64,000 nt of DNA from Pseudoalteromonas sp. A25 (GTDB taxonomy: Bacteria > Pseudomonadota > Gammaproteobacteria > Enterobacterales > Alteromonadaceae). The stretch covers positions 2,388,001 through 2,452,000 of the forward strand of contig NZ_AP021846.1 in NCBI RefSeq assembly GCF_009176705.1, given 5' to 3'. How positions within the stretch are numbered: position 1 is the stretch's first letter; each line of letters starts with the position of its first letter. Made by a program: the position numbers and the translations under genes. This document shows positions 43,104 to 51,584 of this stretch, piece after piece. The notes beneath the pieces are model-generated. The model made no database searches, had not been told where the DNA came from, and was given only the letters and a program-made list of their open reading frames with translations.

Positions 43104-43130
43104 GAGATCCTAAAACAAATTCAGGATCTC
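43104..43130 (+). terminator. Weak hairpin after tpx
   Basis: Stem GAGATCCT / AGGATCTC with an 11-nt loop, followed by GAAGGCTTTT. Further downstream TTTGAGCGA (43138) and TCGCTCAAA (43195) form another inverted pair around a CAAAA...TTTTG hairpin, giving a structured convergent end region. Confidence 0.45.
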
Positions 43131-43230
43131 GAAGGCTTTTGAGCGAGCGACTCACACTCAAAATGTATACTTTTGTCACTGACGAGAGTCTGGGTCGCTC
43201 AAAGCAATACTGTGACCTTTTCGTGTGTTT

Positions 43231-43986
43231 TTATTTCGGTTTTCTAAATTTAAGCACACTGCGGTCCGTGTTATACCTGTTCTCGGGCAAAAACACCGAC
43301 GTCGTTAGGTCATCTTTAGGGTTACGCAAAAACTCTCCTTGCGCTTCTAGTACAAAACCCACCGCTTCAAGGTCTTTGATCACCGCTTCAGGGTCGACAC
43401 GGTGAATAGACTTGCCTACATGCTCGTTATCAGCGCCTTTTACAGCGTTAGCATCGATAACTCCAAATACAGCGCCTGGCTCTAATTTGCTGTATATTCC
43501 TTGCAGAAACTTTGTTTTGTCAATTTCAGGCCAGCCATTTTCTGGATGAGCGTAATACAAATCATGCATTCCAAGAACAAACACTGCGGCATCGTACTTT
43601 ACTTTGGTATTTTTTAATTCTTCAGGTTTAACAATTAATGTCGATACATTCGCAAGCCGATTATCTTTCAAGCGTTCATCAACCGACTTTTGCACAAATC
43701 GCTGCCAAGGCTGATTATTATACATCGTGATATGGCCACTGTTGCTTACAACATAACTCATCAACTCAGAGTAGTAGCCTCCACCGGCAAACACATCAAG
43801 AACCTTCATTCCTGGTTTAATCTCAAAAAAGCGCATCACTTGTTCAGGTTTACGCCTTTCATCCAAAGCGCGATCTTTTTCAGAGCGCGCAGAGTTTGCC
43901 ACAGCATCACTATATACGTCTGCATGTACAAAAGTACTTGCTAAAGATGCACAACACAGCAGTGCACTCAAAATTTTTGCCTTCAT
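43231..43986 (-). CDS. Exported SAM-methyltransferase-like protein
   Basis: 251 residues with a class I methyltransferase fold: motif I VLDVFAGGGYYSELMS, a later acidic strand YDAAVFVLGMHDLYY and the AVFGVIDANA strand. The start MKAKILSALLCCASLASTFVHA is a clear signal peptide, so the protein should be exported, where S-adenosylmethionine is not normally available. Members of this predicted-methyltransferase group with signal peptides exist, but their function is unknown. Single gene. Confidence 0.82.
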   Translation of the reverse strand: MKAKILSALLCCASLASTFVHADVYSDAVANSARSEKDRALDERRKPEQVMRFFEIKPGMKVLDVFAGGGYYSELMSYVVSNSGHITMYNNQPWQRFVQKSVDERLKDNRLANVSTLIVKPEELKNTKVKYDAAVFVLGMHDLYYAHPENGWPEIDKTKFLQGIYSKLEPGAVFGVIDANAVKGADNEHVGKSIHRVDPEAVIKDLEAVGFVLEAQGEFLRNPKDDLTTSVFLPENRYNTDRSVLKFRKPK

Positions 43987-44102
43987 TATTATTATCCTTT
44001 GAGCGAAATAAACAGCACTATACTAGCGTGAATAATTAAAAATTCGTGGGTAATTTTGTAACGGCGTGTTGCAAGGCTTGATGGCAGGAAAATAAAGAAG
44101 TG

Positions 44103-44133
44103 CTGAGTATGCACACATTGAGCGCATACTCAG
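44103..44133 (-). terminator. Hairpin after adk
   Basis: A perfect 10-bp stem (CTGAGTATGC / GCATACTCAG) with an 11-nt loop just past the adk stop. The U-tract on the minus strand is poor (CACTTCTTTATTTTC), so it may be a weak terminator or an RNA 3' stabiliser. Confidence 0.5.
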
Positions 44134-44147
44134 TAAAGGCTATTAGG

Positions 44148-44828
<681 letters not shown>

Positions 44829-44902
44829 CTAAATTTTTTCACATGCGCCCGAGATTCTCAAGCGACTTATACTAATTGCTAAGCTTTATCGGTCTTAAAA
44901 AC

Positions 44903-44925
44903 GAAAAAAGGGGCCATTGGCCCCT
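44903..44925 (-). terminator. Terminator of htpG
   Basis: Stem AAGGGGCC / GGCCCCTT, loop ATT, U-tract TTTTTT on the minus strand, 20 bases after the htpG stop. Confidence 0.88.
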
Positions 44926-44945
44926 TCCTAGTTACCTATTATTGA

Positions 44946-46859
44946 TTACTTGCTTAAATCAAGCATCAATTTATTTAAGCGAGTCACAAAACCTGCAGGG
45001 TCTTTTAGGCTGCCACGCTCTGCAAGTAGCGCTTGATCAAGTAATACTTCTGACCACTGAGCGAACTTATCTTCATCTTGCTCAACATTTAAATGCTTAA
45101 CAAGCTGATGCTCAGGGTTAAGCTCAAATACAGGCTTTTGCTCAGGAACCGCTTGTCCTACTGACTCCATCAGTTTTTGCATCTGTGAGCTCATGTCATG
45201 CTCATCGGCTACCACGCAAGCAGGCGAGTCTGTTAAGCGGTGTGTAAAGCGTACTTCTTTCACTTTATCACCAAGCGCTGTTTTAACGCGCTCAACTAAG
45301 CCTTCTACTTCTTTTTCACTTTCTTCTTGCGCTTTTTTGGCTTCTTCGTCATCCAAGTCACCCAAGTCTAAGTCGCCACGCGTGATTGACTGGAACTGCT
45401 TTTCGTCAAATTCAGTTAAGTGGCTCATCATCCACTCGTCAACACGGTCTGAAAGTAGTAACACTTCAATGCCTTTCTTACGGAAGATCTCTAAGTGCGG
45501 AGAACTCTTAGCGGCTTCAAAGCTGTCAGATACCACATAATAAATCTTATCTTGGCCTTCTTTCATACGCTCAATGTACTGCTCCAAAGACACATTTTGT
45601 GTACTTTCGTCAGTGTGAGTTGAGCTAAAGCGTAAAAGCTTAGCAATGGCTTCTTTGTTAGCCATATCTTCTGCTGGGCCTTCTTTGATCACTTGACCAA
45701 ATTCATTCCAGAATGTTTGATACTCTTCAGGCTTATTTTTACCCATGCGCTCAAGCATTTTAAGTACGCGTGACGTACAGCCTTTACGGATAGCTTGAGT
45801 TATCTTGTTATCTTGTAAAATTTCACGTGATACGTTTAGTGGTAAATCGTTTGAATCAAGCAAGCCTTTTACAAAACGTAGGTAGCTTGGCATAAACTGC
45901 TCAGCGTCATCCATAATGAATACGCGTTGTACATACAGTTTTAAGCCGCTTTGACGCTCACGATTCCAAAGGTCAAAAGGTGCTTTTTTAGGGATATAAA
46001 GTAAGCTGGTGTATTCTGTTTTACCTTCTACTTTATTGTGTGCCCAAGTTAGTGGTTCTTCCCAGTCATGGCCTACGTGCTTGTAAAACTCTTTATATTC
46101 TTCTTCGCTGATCTCTGACTTATCACGTGTCCAAAGTGCCGTAGCACGGTTGATGGCTTCCCATTCACCTGGTTTAGCTTCGATTTTTTCGCCATCAGGA
46201 CCTTCAGACTCAGGCACTGGCTCTTTATACATTTCAACAGGAATAGAGATGTGATCTGAGTACTTAGTGACAATGCCACGTAATCTGAAATTATCTAAAA
46301 ATTCTTTTTCATCTTCACGAAGGTGAAGAATAATGTCGGTACCACGGCCCTCTTTTGCAACTTCAGCTAATGTGTATTCACCTTCGCCTTTTGAGTGCCA
46401 TTCAACAGCTGTTTTCTCACCAGCTTTACGTGTAACAACAGTTACCGCATCAGCGACGATAAATGCTGAGTAAAAGCCAACACCAAATTGACCAATTAAT
46501 TGCGAGTCTTTTGCTTGGTCACCAGTCAAGTTTTGGAAAAACTCAGCTGTGCCTGATTTTGCAATAGTTCCTAATGAGCTGATCACTTCATCACGTGTCA
46601 TACCAATACCGTTGTCTGAAATGGTAATGGTATTGGCGTCTTTATCGACACTGACGCGAACACGAAGGTCGGCATCACCTTCATACAGGTCGCCGTTAGA
46701 TAGTGCTAAAAACCTAAGTTTATCTGCTGCGTCAGATGCGTTTGACACCAGTTCACGTAAAAAGATCTCTTTGTTTGAATACAAAGAATGGATCATTAGG
46801 TTTAATAGTTGTTTGACTTCTGTTTGAAAGCCTAATGTTTCTTTTTGAGCTGCGGTCAT
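44946..46859 (-). CDS. htpG: Molecular chaperone HtpG (Hsp90)
   Basis: A 637-residue ATP-dependent chaperone. GHKL ATPase motifs are [30 protein letters not shown] and [10 protein letters not shown]; the middle domain contains [10 protein letters not shown]. Start at ATG 46859 with GGAGAGAA before it; an upstream in-frame start at 46880 is not needed. A sigma-32 promoter 50-75 bases upstream makes it a heat-shock gene. Confidence 0.97.
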   Translation of the reverse strand: MTAAQKETLGFQTEVKQLLNLMIHSLYSNKEIFLRELVSNASDAADKLRFLALSNGDLYEGDADLRVRVSVDKDANTITISDNGIGMTRDEVISSLGTIAKSGTAEFFQNLTGDQAKDSQLIGQFGVGFYSAFIVADAVTVVTRKAGEKTAVEWHSKGEGEYTLAEVAKEGRGTDIILHLREDEKEFLDNFRLRGIVTKYSDHISIPVEMYKEPVPESEGPDGEKIEAKPGEWEAINRATALWTRDKSEISEEEYKEFYKHVGHDWEEPLTWAHNKVEGKTEYTSLLYIPKKAPFDLWNRERQSGLKLYVQRVFIMDDAEQFMPSYLRFVKGLLDSNDLPLNVSREILQDNKITQAIRKGCTSRVLKMLERMGKNKPEEYQTFWNEFGQVIKEGPAEDMANKEAIAKLLRFSSTHTDESTQNVSLEQYIERMKEGQDKIYYVVSDSFEAAKSSPHLEIFRKKGIEVLLLSDRVDEWMMSHLTEFDEKQFQSITRGDLDLGDLDDEEAKKAQEESEKEVEGLVERVKTALGDKVKEVRFTHRLTDSPACVVADEHDMSSQMQKLMESVGQAVPEQKPVFELNPEHQLVKHLNVEQDEDKFAQWSEVLLDQALLAERGSLKDPAGFVTRLNKLMLDLSK

Positions 46860-46908
46860 TGTTCTCTCCGGTATAACCAATTGATGCAGTGTTAATATGC
46901 AATCAGAT

Positions 46909-46934
46909 ATGGGGGGGAGTTTTTTAACTTCAAG
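46909..46934 (-). promoter_or_regulatory. Heat-shock sigma-32 promoter of htpG
   Basis: Minus strand: CCCCTTGAA (with CTTGAA at 46934-46929), a 14-base spacer, then CCCCATAT (CCCCAT at 46914-46909). Nearly perfect sigma-32 consensus, and the same 14-base spacing as grpE in this window. Confidence 0.9.
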
Positions 46935-47083
46935 GGGAGCGTGTAAATTTTTTCAAGATAGAATACAGCCTCAACAATTTATGGCCATCTTGTTGCAAAA
47001 GAAACGCCCCATCGCAAAACGGCGCGTTTCATACATCGGCAGCCAAGCGAGCTTCGCATGGCCACATCATCAAGTAATCTGCG

Positions 47084-47689
47084 TTATGAGCGCAAAGAAC
47101 GCCGACCAGAAAATGCATGCATTAGGGTCATACCATCCACCAAGTCTAACTCACCTCCAACTGGCATACCATGTGCAATTCTCGATGCGTTAACCTGATA
47201 TTTATTACACAGTTCACCAATAAAGTGAGCGGTTGCTTCCCCTTCAACAGTTGGGTTAGTTGCTAATATCACTTCATCAATATTGCCTTGCGACAGCTTT
47301 TGCTCGAGTAAATCTAAGCCGATTTCTTTAGGGCCAATGCCGTCTATGGGCGACAAATGCCCCATTAACACAAAATAGAGCCCCTGATATTGACCCGTTT
47401 GTTCAATCGCCAGTACATCGGTGGGCGACTCAACAATACATAATAAACGGCTGTCTTGACGCTTAATACTTTGGCAGATATCACATTGAGGCGACTCTGA
47501 AAACGTTCTACATGACTGGCAATGTCCGATCACCTCCATTGCTTTTGTCAGGCAGTTTCCCAGCTGATTTCCCCCATCGCGGTCGCGCTCTAATAAGTGA
47601 AAAGCGATCCGTTGCGCAGACTTTGGGCCTATGCCAGGCAAACAACGTAAGGCTTCAATAAGGGCAGTTAAACTCGGTGATAATTGCAT
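47084..47689 (-). CDS. recR: Recombination protein RecR
   Basis: 201 residues; works with RecF and RecO in loading RecA. It contains the HhH segment [20 protein letters not shown], the C4 zinc finger ([16 protein letters not shown]), and a Toprim domain with [13 protein letters not shown]. Start at ATG 47689 gives the usual length; no clear Shine-Dalgarno sequence is seen. Normally it directly follows ybaB; here two secreted-protein genes and a terminator lie between them. Confidence 0.95.
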   Translation of the reverse strand: MQLSPSLTALIEALRCLPGIGPKSAQRIAFHLLERDRDGGNQLGNCLTKAMEVIGHCQSCRTFSESPQCDICQSIKRQDSRLLCIVESPTDVLAIEQTGQYQGLYFVLMGHLSPIDGIGPKEIGLDLLEQKLSQGNIDEVILATNPTVEGEATAHFIGELCNKYQVNASRIAHGMPVGGELDLVDGMTLMHAFSGRRSLRS

Positions 47690-47842
47690 AAATGTCGTTT
47701 TTCTATATTGGCTTCGCTTTTTGAACTTTGCCAAGCATGAGTGAATATGCGAAAAAGTACCACAATCATCATTTAGAGTACATAAGTGCAACAAAAAGCA
47801 CTTATGTACCTAACCAGATATTCTGTGACTTTTTTAAAGCGC

Positions 47843-49609
47843 TTACTCAACTACAAAGCTTGTTTGCGCCAATAGCTTATATCCATTGTTTTCAAACAGT
47901 CGCAACAAGTACTCACCCGCCTTTAGTCCTGTAAAAGTTCTCTTACCTGATGTTTGCCCGTCTATGTATTGCCAATCAATCGAATACACCGAACCATCAC
48001 TTGGGTTGCCTTTGTAGTAAATACCAATCCAGTCCTTGGCATTGCCTGGTGCATTACTAAAGTTAGCAACAATACTTTCATTAACGCCATAAACCGCTTT
48101 AGAAGCGCGAATGTTTGTATTTGTGGTTGCGCCTAAATCAATCATGGCGTTAATTTCAGGCCAGCTTAAATCGTGCACCGCATCCACACGTGGCGATGCA
48201 CCGTTGTTATGGAACAAACGTAATTGAATATCGTTATTCTCAAATTGGCTAGTCAAAAAGCGCTTAGGAATTATCAAAGAGATTTGTTGATTGTACTGAT
48301 TGCTAGTGATACTAACACTCCCACCGCTTTGATCAGATGGAGCCGCGCTTTTAGTTGATACATTGACCGAGTAGTCAATATCTGTACCCATATACTGGCT
48401 ATTATTAAGTGTAAATGTTACTTGCAGATCGGTGCCTGCTACACTTAATAGTACATTGTCGAACTTGGCATTGTTATCTAGCGACACACTTGTGCTTTTA
48501 TCTGACGGCGTTTTAATGATAAATGACGTTTGATACCACAAATGATCAGATGGAAAGTCGTAGATGCCATACTCTGGCTCTTGCGTTTCGCTATTCACCA
48601 GTCGCCCTACGTATGGGTCTTGCCAATTATGATGGGGATCTTGCCCATCGGGACCGCTAAAGTAGGTATTAAAACGTGGCCCAACAAATGCCGCGCTTTG
48701 CAAGCTTATGCCTTCAACTTGTTGGCTGTAATAGATAAAGTCGATCCGATCTCTGTCATCTAATGCTCTGCCACATTCTTTGATATATGTGCTGCCTTTG
48801 GTCCAGCTATCTTCTTGTCTAAACGGCCACGACACGCCTGGATGCGTAACAGGATTTGGATAAAGCTTGCGATAACTATCGGTTAGCCCACCCGCTCGAA
48901 CAATGCGGTGAGATTTAAAATCATATACCGTGCCTTTATGGTCGAACATATTAGCAGTAGCAGCGGTCCAATCTAAACCGCTTGGCTCATTGGTATCGCC
49001 ACCTGCAATCACGGGTATACCTTGCTCAATATAGGGCTTTAAACTTTGCACTAAGCTGGCAGCCTGAATGGGTCGTTGTGACGAGTCGTTCAGTGCATCT
49101 AACTCGTTACTACCACTTACCGCTTGGCAGTGTTTGCGCGCCGCCCACGTTGTGCCATTGCCACCACGTGCATCGTAAGATACATATTGCTTATAATTCC
49201 AGTGGTTTGACCAAACCACTACATCACGGCCATTAATATCTAGTACCGCGCCAATATGACTACCCGTTGCATCGGTATCTATTACCTGTTTTATCGGAAA
49301 TTTAGACAAAATGCCCATTGAACTTGCTGCGTAGCTGCCTTGCCATAAATACATACCCAGGTCATTTGCAAGGCGAGCACTGGCGCCATCGGCCTCTTGC
49401 GTAAAAATGATATCGGCATCTAAATGCTTAAACTCGGCAACGCCTGCCTCGTAGTAATGTGCCTTGGCACTTAAATCATGCCATAAATTAGCGGTGACAA
49501 CTTTTACTTGCGTATCGAAAATTAAAGGCTGCGCGTGTGCAGAAATGGCATGGGTTAACCCCGACAATGTAAGGGCTGCGGCAAAATAAACTGAAAGAGG
49601 CTTTTTCAT
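47843..49609 (-). CDS. Secreted endonuclease/exonuclease/phosphatase-family hydrolase
   Basis: 588 residues. Signal peptide MKKPLSVYFAAALTLSGL...AHA. The EEP fold spans about 30-370 with VVTANLWHDL, the metal-binding Glu in IIFTQEADG, the NHWNY strand, GGDTNEPSGLDW and the catalytic YDFPSDHLWYQTSF. Substrates in this fold include DNA, sphingomyelin and phosphoinositides. The tail carries a beta-rich domain and a SKICH-like module (KDWIGIYYKG). It cannot be told which phosphodiester is cut. Start ATG 49609 chosen for the signal peptide. Confidence 0.82.
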   Translation of the reverse strand: MKKPLSVYFAAALTLSGLTHAISAHAQPLIFDTQVKVVTANLWHDLSAKAHYYEAGVAEFKHLDADIIFTQEADGASARLANDLGMYLWQGSYAASSMGILSKFPIKQVIDTDATGSHIGAVLDINGRDVVVWSNHWNYKQYVSYDARGGNGTTWAARKHCQAVSGSNELDALNDSSQRPIQAASLVQSLKPYIEQGIPVIAGGDTNEPSGLDWTAATANMFDHKGTVYDFKSHRIVRAGGLTDSYRKLYPNPVTHPGVSWPFRQEDSWTKGSTYIKECGRALDDRDRIDFIYYSQQVEGISLQSAAFVGPRFNTYFSGPDGQDPHHNWQDPYVGRLVNSETQEPEYGIYDFPSDHLWYQTSFIIKTPSDKSTSVSLDNNAKFDNVLLSVAGTDLQVTFTLNNSQYMGTDIDYSVNVSTKSAAPSDQSGGSVSITSNQYNQQISLIIPKRFLTSQFENNDIQLRLFHNNGASPRVDAVHDLSWPEINAMIDLGATTNTNIRASKAVYGVNESIVANFSNAPGNAKDWIGIYYKGNPSDGSVYSIDWQYIDGQTSGKRTFTGLKAGEYLLRLFENNGYKLLAQTSFVVE

Positions 49610-49839
49610 CTGTACTTCTACTTCTGAGTGAACGACTAAAATCAACAAGTCGCAGAAGATACGGCCCCATTGTTACCTTTTCAGAAATAAATGATGACGA
49701 AATCACGATACTATAATGACGAAATTATGACTCACTGCTACCTCGTAACAACCAAAGTCAACACCTTACTGACTTTCAGTGCTTAACTTTTGCTAAAAAG
49801 CGCGCAGCCATGGGCTTATGACTGCGCTGGTAACACGAG

Positions 49840-50727
49840 TTAGAACTTAGGTCGCAAATTTTCGATCACTTTAGCATCAACCCAGTAACTTCTACCCACC
49901 CAATTTTTGCTACCATCTGCTCGACGATGCCAATCACCACGAGAGAAAAATAGGTACTTCCCGTCATAACTTATCCACGGAGAACTTTCATCAGAGTCAG
50001 TATTAATATGCTCGCCCATATTGATGGCAGGTAACCACTCTCCTTCTTTATTTTTAAAGCTGATATAAATGTCAGACCCACCGTGACCTACATCGCGCAC
50101 CACATCCCACATTAAATATGATTCATCGGGCGAAATATAAGGGTGTGCTATCCACTCTCCGGTATTGATCTGTGGCCCCAGCTTTATCGGGTCTTGGTAT
50201 TGGCCATTCACTCGCTGCGAATAGCCGATGTTGCCATGGCCATTATCTTGTTTTTTATAAAACGGAAAATAATAAGTTCCGTTTGCCGATACAGACAAAC
50301 CATGCCCCTGCTCTTGTATAAACGCGCCTAGGTTTTTAGGCTGGGACCAACCTGTTGCTGTGCGCTCTTTATACTGCTTACCAAGGCGCATCACCTTGCC
50401 ATTAGCAGAAAATTGCGGCCAGCGAATATCCGTTTCAGCCTCTTCCCCCCAACAGCCATTTTCATAGCGGATAACAAAAAAGGTGCGCTTTTTATACTTG
50501 CCATTTTTGCGGGTGAAATAAAACTCAGTCATATCATGATTATACATCCCCCCTTCAAAGCGCCCCTCAGGAGAGACAATTTTAGGGTCGAACAGCTTAG
50601 GCATTAAACCCGGCGGCTGCTCTCCAAAGTATTCTTGCGCTGAAACACAAGACTTGTCTTGCGCAAAGTTTTTACCACTCAACATTAAACAAAACGGTAG
50701 CATAATGAGTGTCGGTTTGAAGTTCAT
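49840..50727 (-). CDS. Exported PD40 beta-propeller protein
   Basis: 295 residues: a signal peptide (MNFKPTLIMLPFCLMLSGKNFA) and WD40-like PD40 repeats as in TolB-related propellers (PYISPDESYLMWDV, SPWISYDGKYLFFSRG). ATG 50727 has AGGAT upstream. It sits upstream of the EEP hydrolase gene on the same strand with about 230 bases between, so cotranscription is possible but unproven. Function unknown. Confidence 0.72.
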   Translation of the reverse strand: MNFKPTLIMLPFCLMLSGKNFAQDKSCVSAQEYFGEQPPGLMPKLFDPKIVSPEGRFEGGMYNHDMTEFYFTRKNGKYKKRTFFVIRYENGCWGEEAETDIRWPQFSANGKVMRLGKQYKERTATGWSQPKNLGAFIQEQGHGLSVSANGTYYFPFYKKQDNGHGNIGYSQRVNGQYQDPIKLGPQINTGEWIAHPYISPDESYLMWDVVRDVGHGGSDIYISFKNKEGEWLPAINMGEHINTDSDESSPWISYDGKYLFFSRGDWHRRADGSKNWVGRSYWVDAKVIENLRPKF

Positions 50728-50730
50728 CAC

Positions 50731-51095
50731 TTATCCTTATTTTTAGTATTTATGAACAAGTAACCAAACTAACTAAAGCCTTTTTTAAATACCTGACGCG
50801 CGTATGATCTATGCCTGATTTTGTGCTGACGCTGTTTTTTATGATTAGGATTTATAGATAATAAATTGATTTTTAAGAATATAAATAAAATACGACATTA
50901 AGAAATTAATTCAGGTTTTGCAATGTACAGTTGCAGTGTCCTTTGCAAACCATCTCCTCGCCATCCTGATGAATACTGCTACTGAATGGACAGAAACCCA
51001 AATAGCGTCGCATGAGCAAGCGATGTTTACGATATTTGTTAACGATTCGAATAAGGGATTAGACAATGAGTAAGTGAGTTTACCCCGATAAAAAT
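50731..51095. other. Intergenic region, no supported gene
   Basis: About 365 AT-rich bases between the ybaB terminator and the PD40 gene. It should contain the PD40 promoter. A 34-codon open frame (50969-51073, plus strand) has no ribosome site and is not called. Confidence 0.4.
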
Positions 51096-51127
51096 AAAAA
51101 GCTCAGGCCTGAAAACCTGAGCTTTTT
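51096..51127. terminator. Terminator of dnaX-ybaB
   Basis: Stem AAAAAGCTCAGG / CCTGAGCTTTTT, 8-nt loop, U-tract on both strands, about 75 bases past the ybaB stop. It separates ybaB from recR transcriptionally. Confidence 0.85.
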
Positions 51128-51200
51128 ACTTAGATTTGTCCAATATTTGTCTAAGTTAGACAGAACAATAGAAAAACCTATATATTTTAGATAGTTACAA

Positions 51201-51527
51201 CTAGAATGGCATTTTGAAGCCAGGTGGTAATTGCATACCGCCTGTGATCTCAGACATTTTCTTTTCAGACTCTTCTGCTACGCGGCGAACGGCATCGTTG
51301 CACGCCGCTGCAAGTAGGTCTTCAATCATGTCTTTGTCGTCTTCCATTAAGCTTTCGTCAATTTCAACACGACGTACGTTGTGGCTACCTAGCATGGTTA
51401 CTTTTACTAAGCCTGCGCCAGCTTCGCCTGTTACTTCTAAGTTTTTAATGTCTTCTTGGGCTTTTTGCATGCGCTCTTGCATTTGCTGCGCTTGCTTCAT
51501 CATGTTACCCATTCCACCTTTAAACAT
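51201..51527 (-). CDS. ybaB: Nucleoid-associated protein YbaB/EbfC
   Basis: A 108-residue small DNA-binding protein, dimeric tweezer fold. Typical Met/Gln-rich start ([18 protein letters not shown]), [16 protein letters not shown] core and LPPGFKMPF tail. It follows dnaX by 57 bases, the conserved dnaX-ybaB pair. Confidence 0.95.
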   Translation of the reverse strand: MFKGGMGNMMKQAQQMQERMQKAQEDIKNLEVTGEAGAGLVKVTMLGSHNVRRVEIDESLMEDDKDMIEDLLAAACNDAVRRVAEESEKKMSEITGGMQLPPGFKMPF

Positions 51528-51584
51528 AATATGCTCTCTTACATCAATTCAATTGGGCTAAAAGATAAGGGCTATTGTACTTGA

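Noticed and set aside
50969..51073. 34-codon plus-strand open frame in the PD40-ybaB gap
   Set aside because: No ribosome site, no recognisable sequence and length expected by chance.
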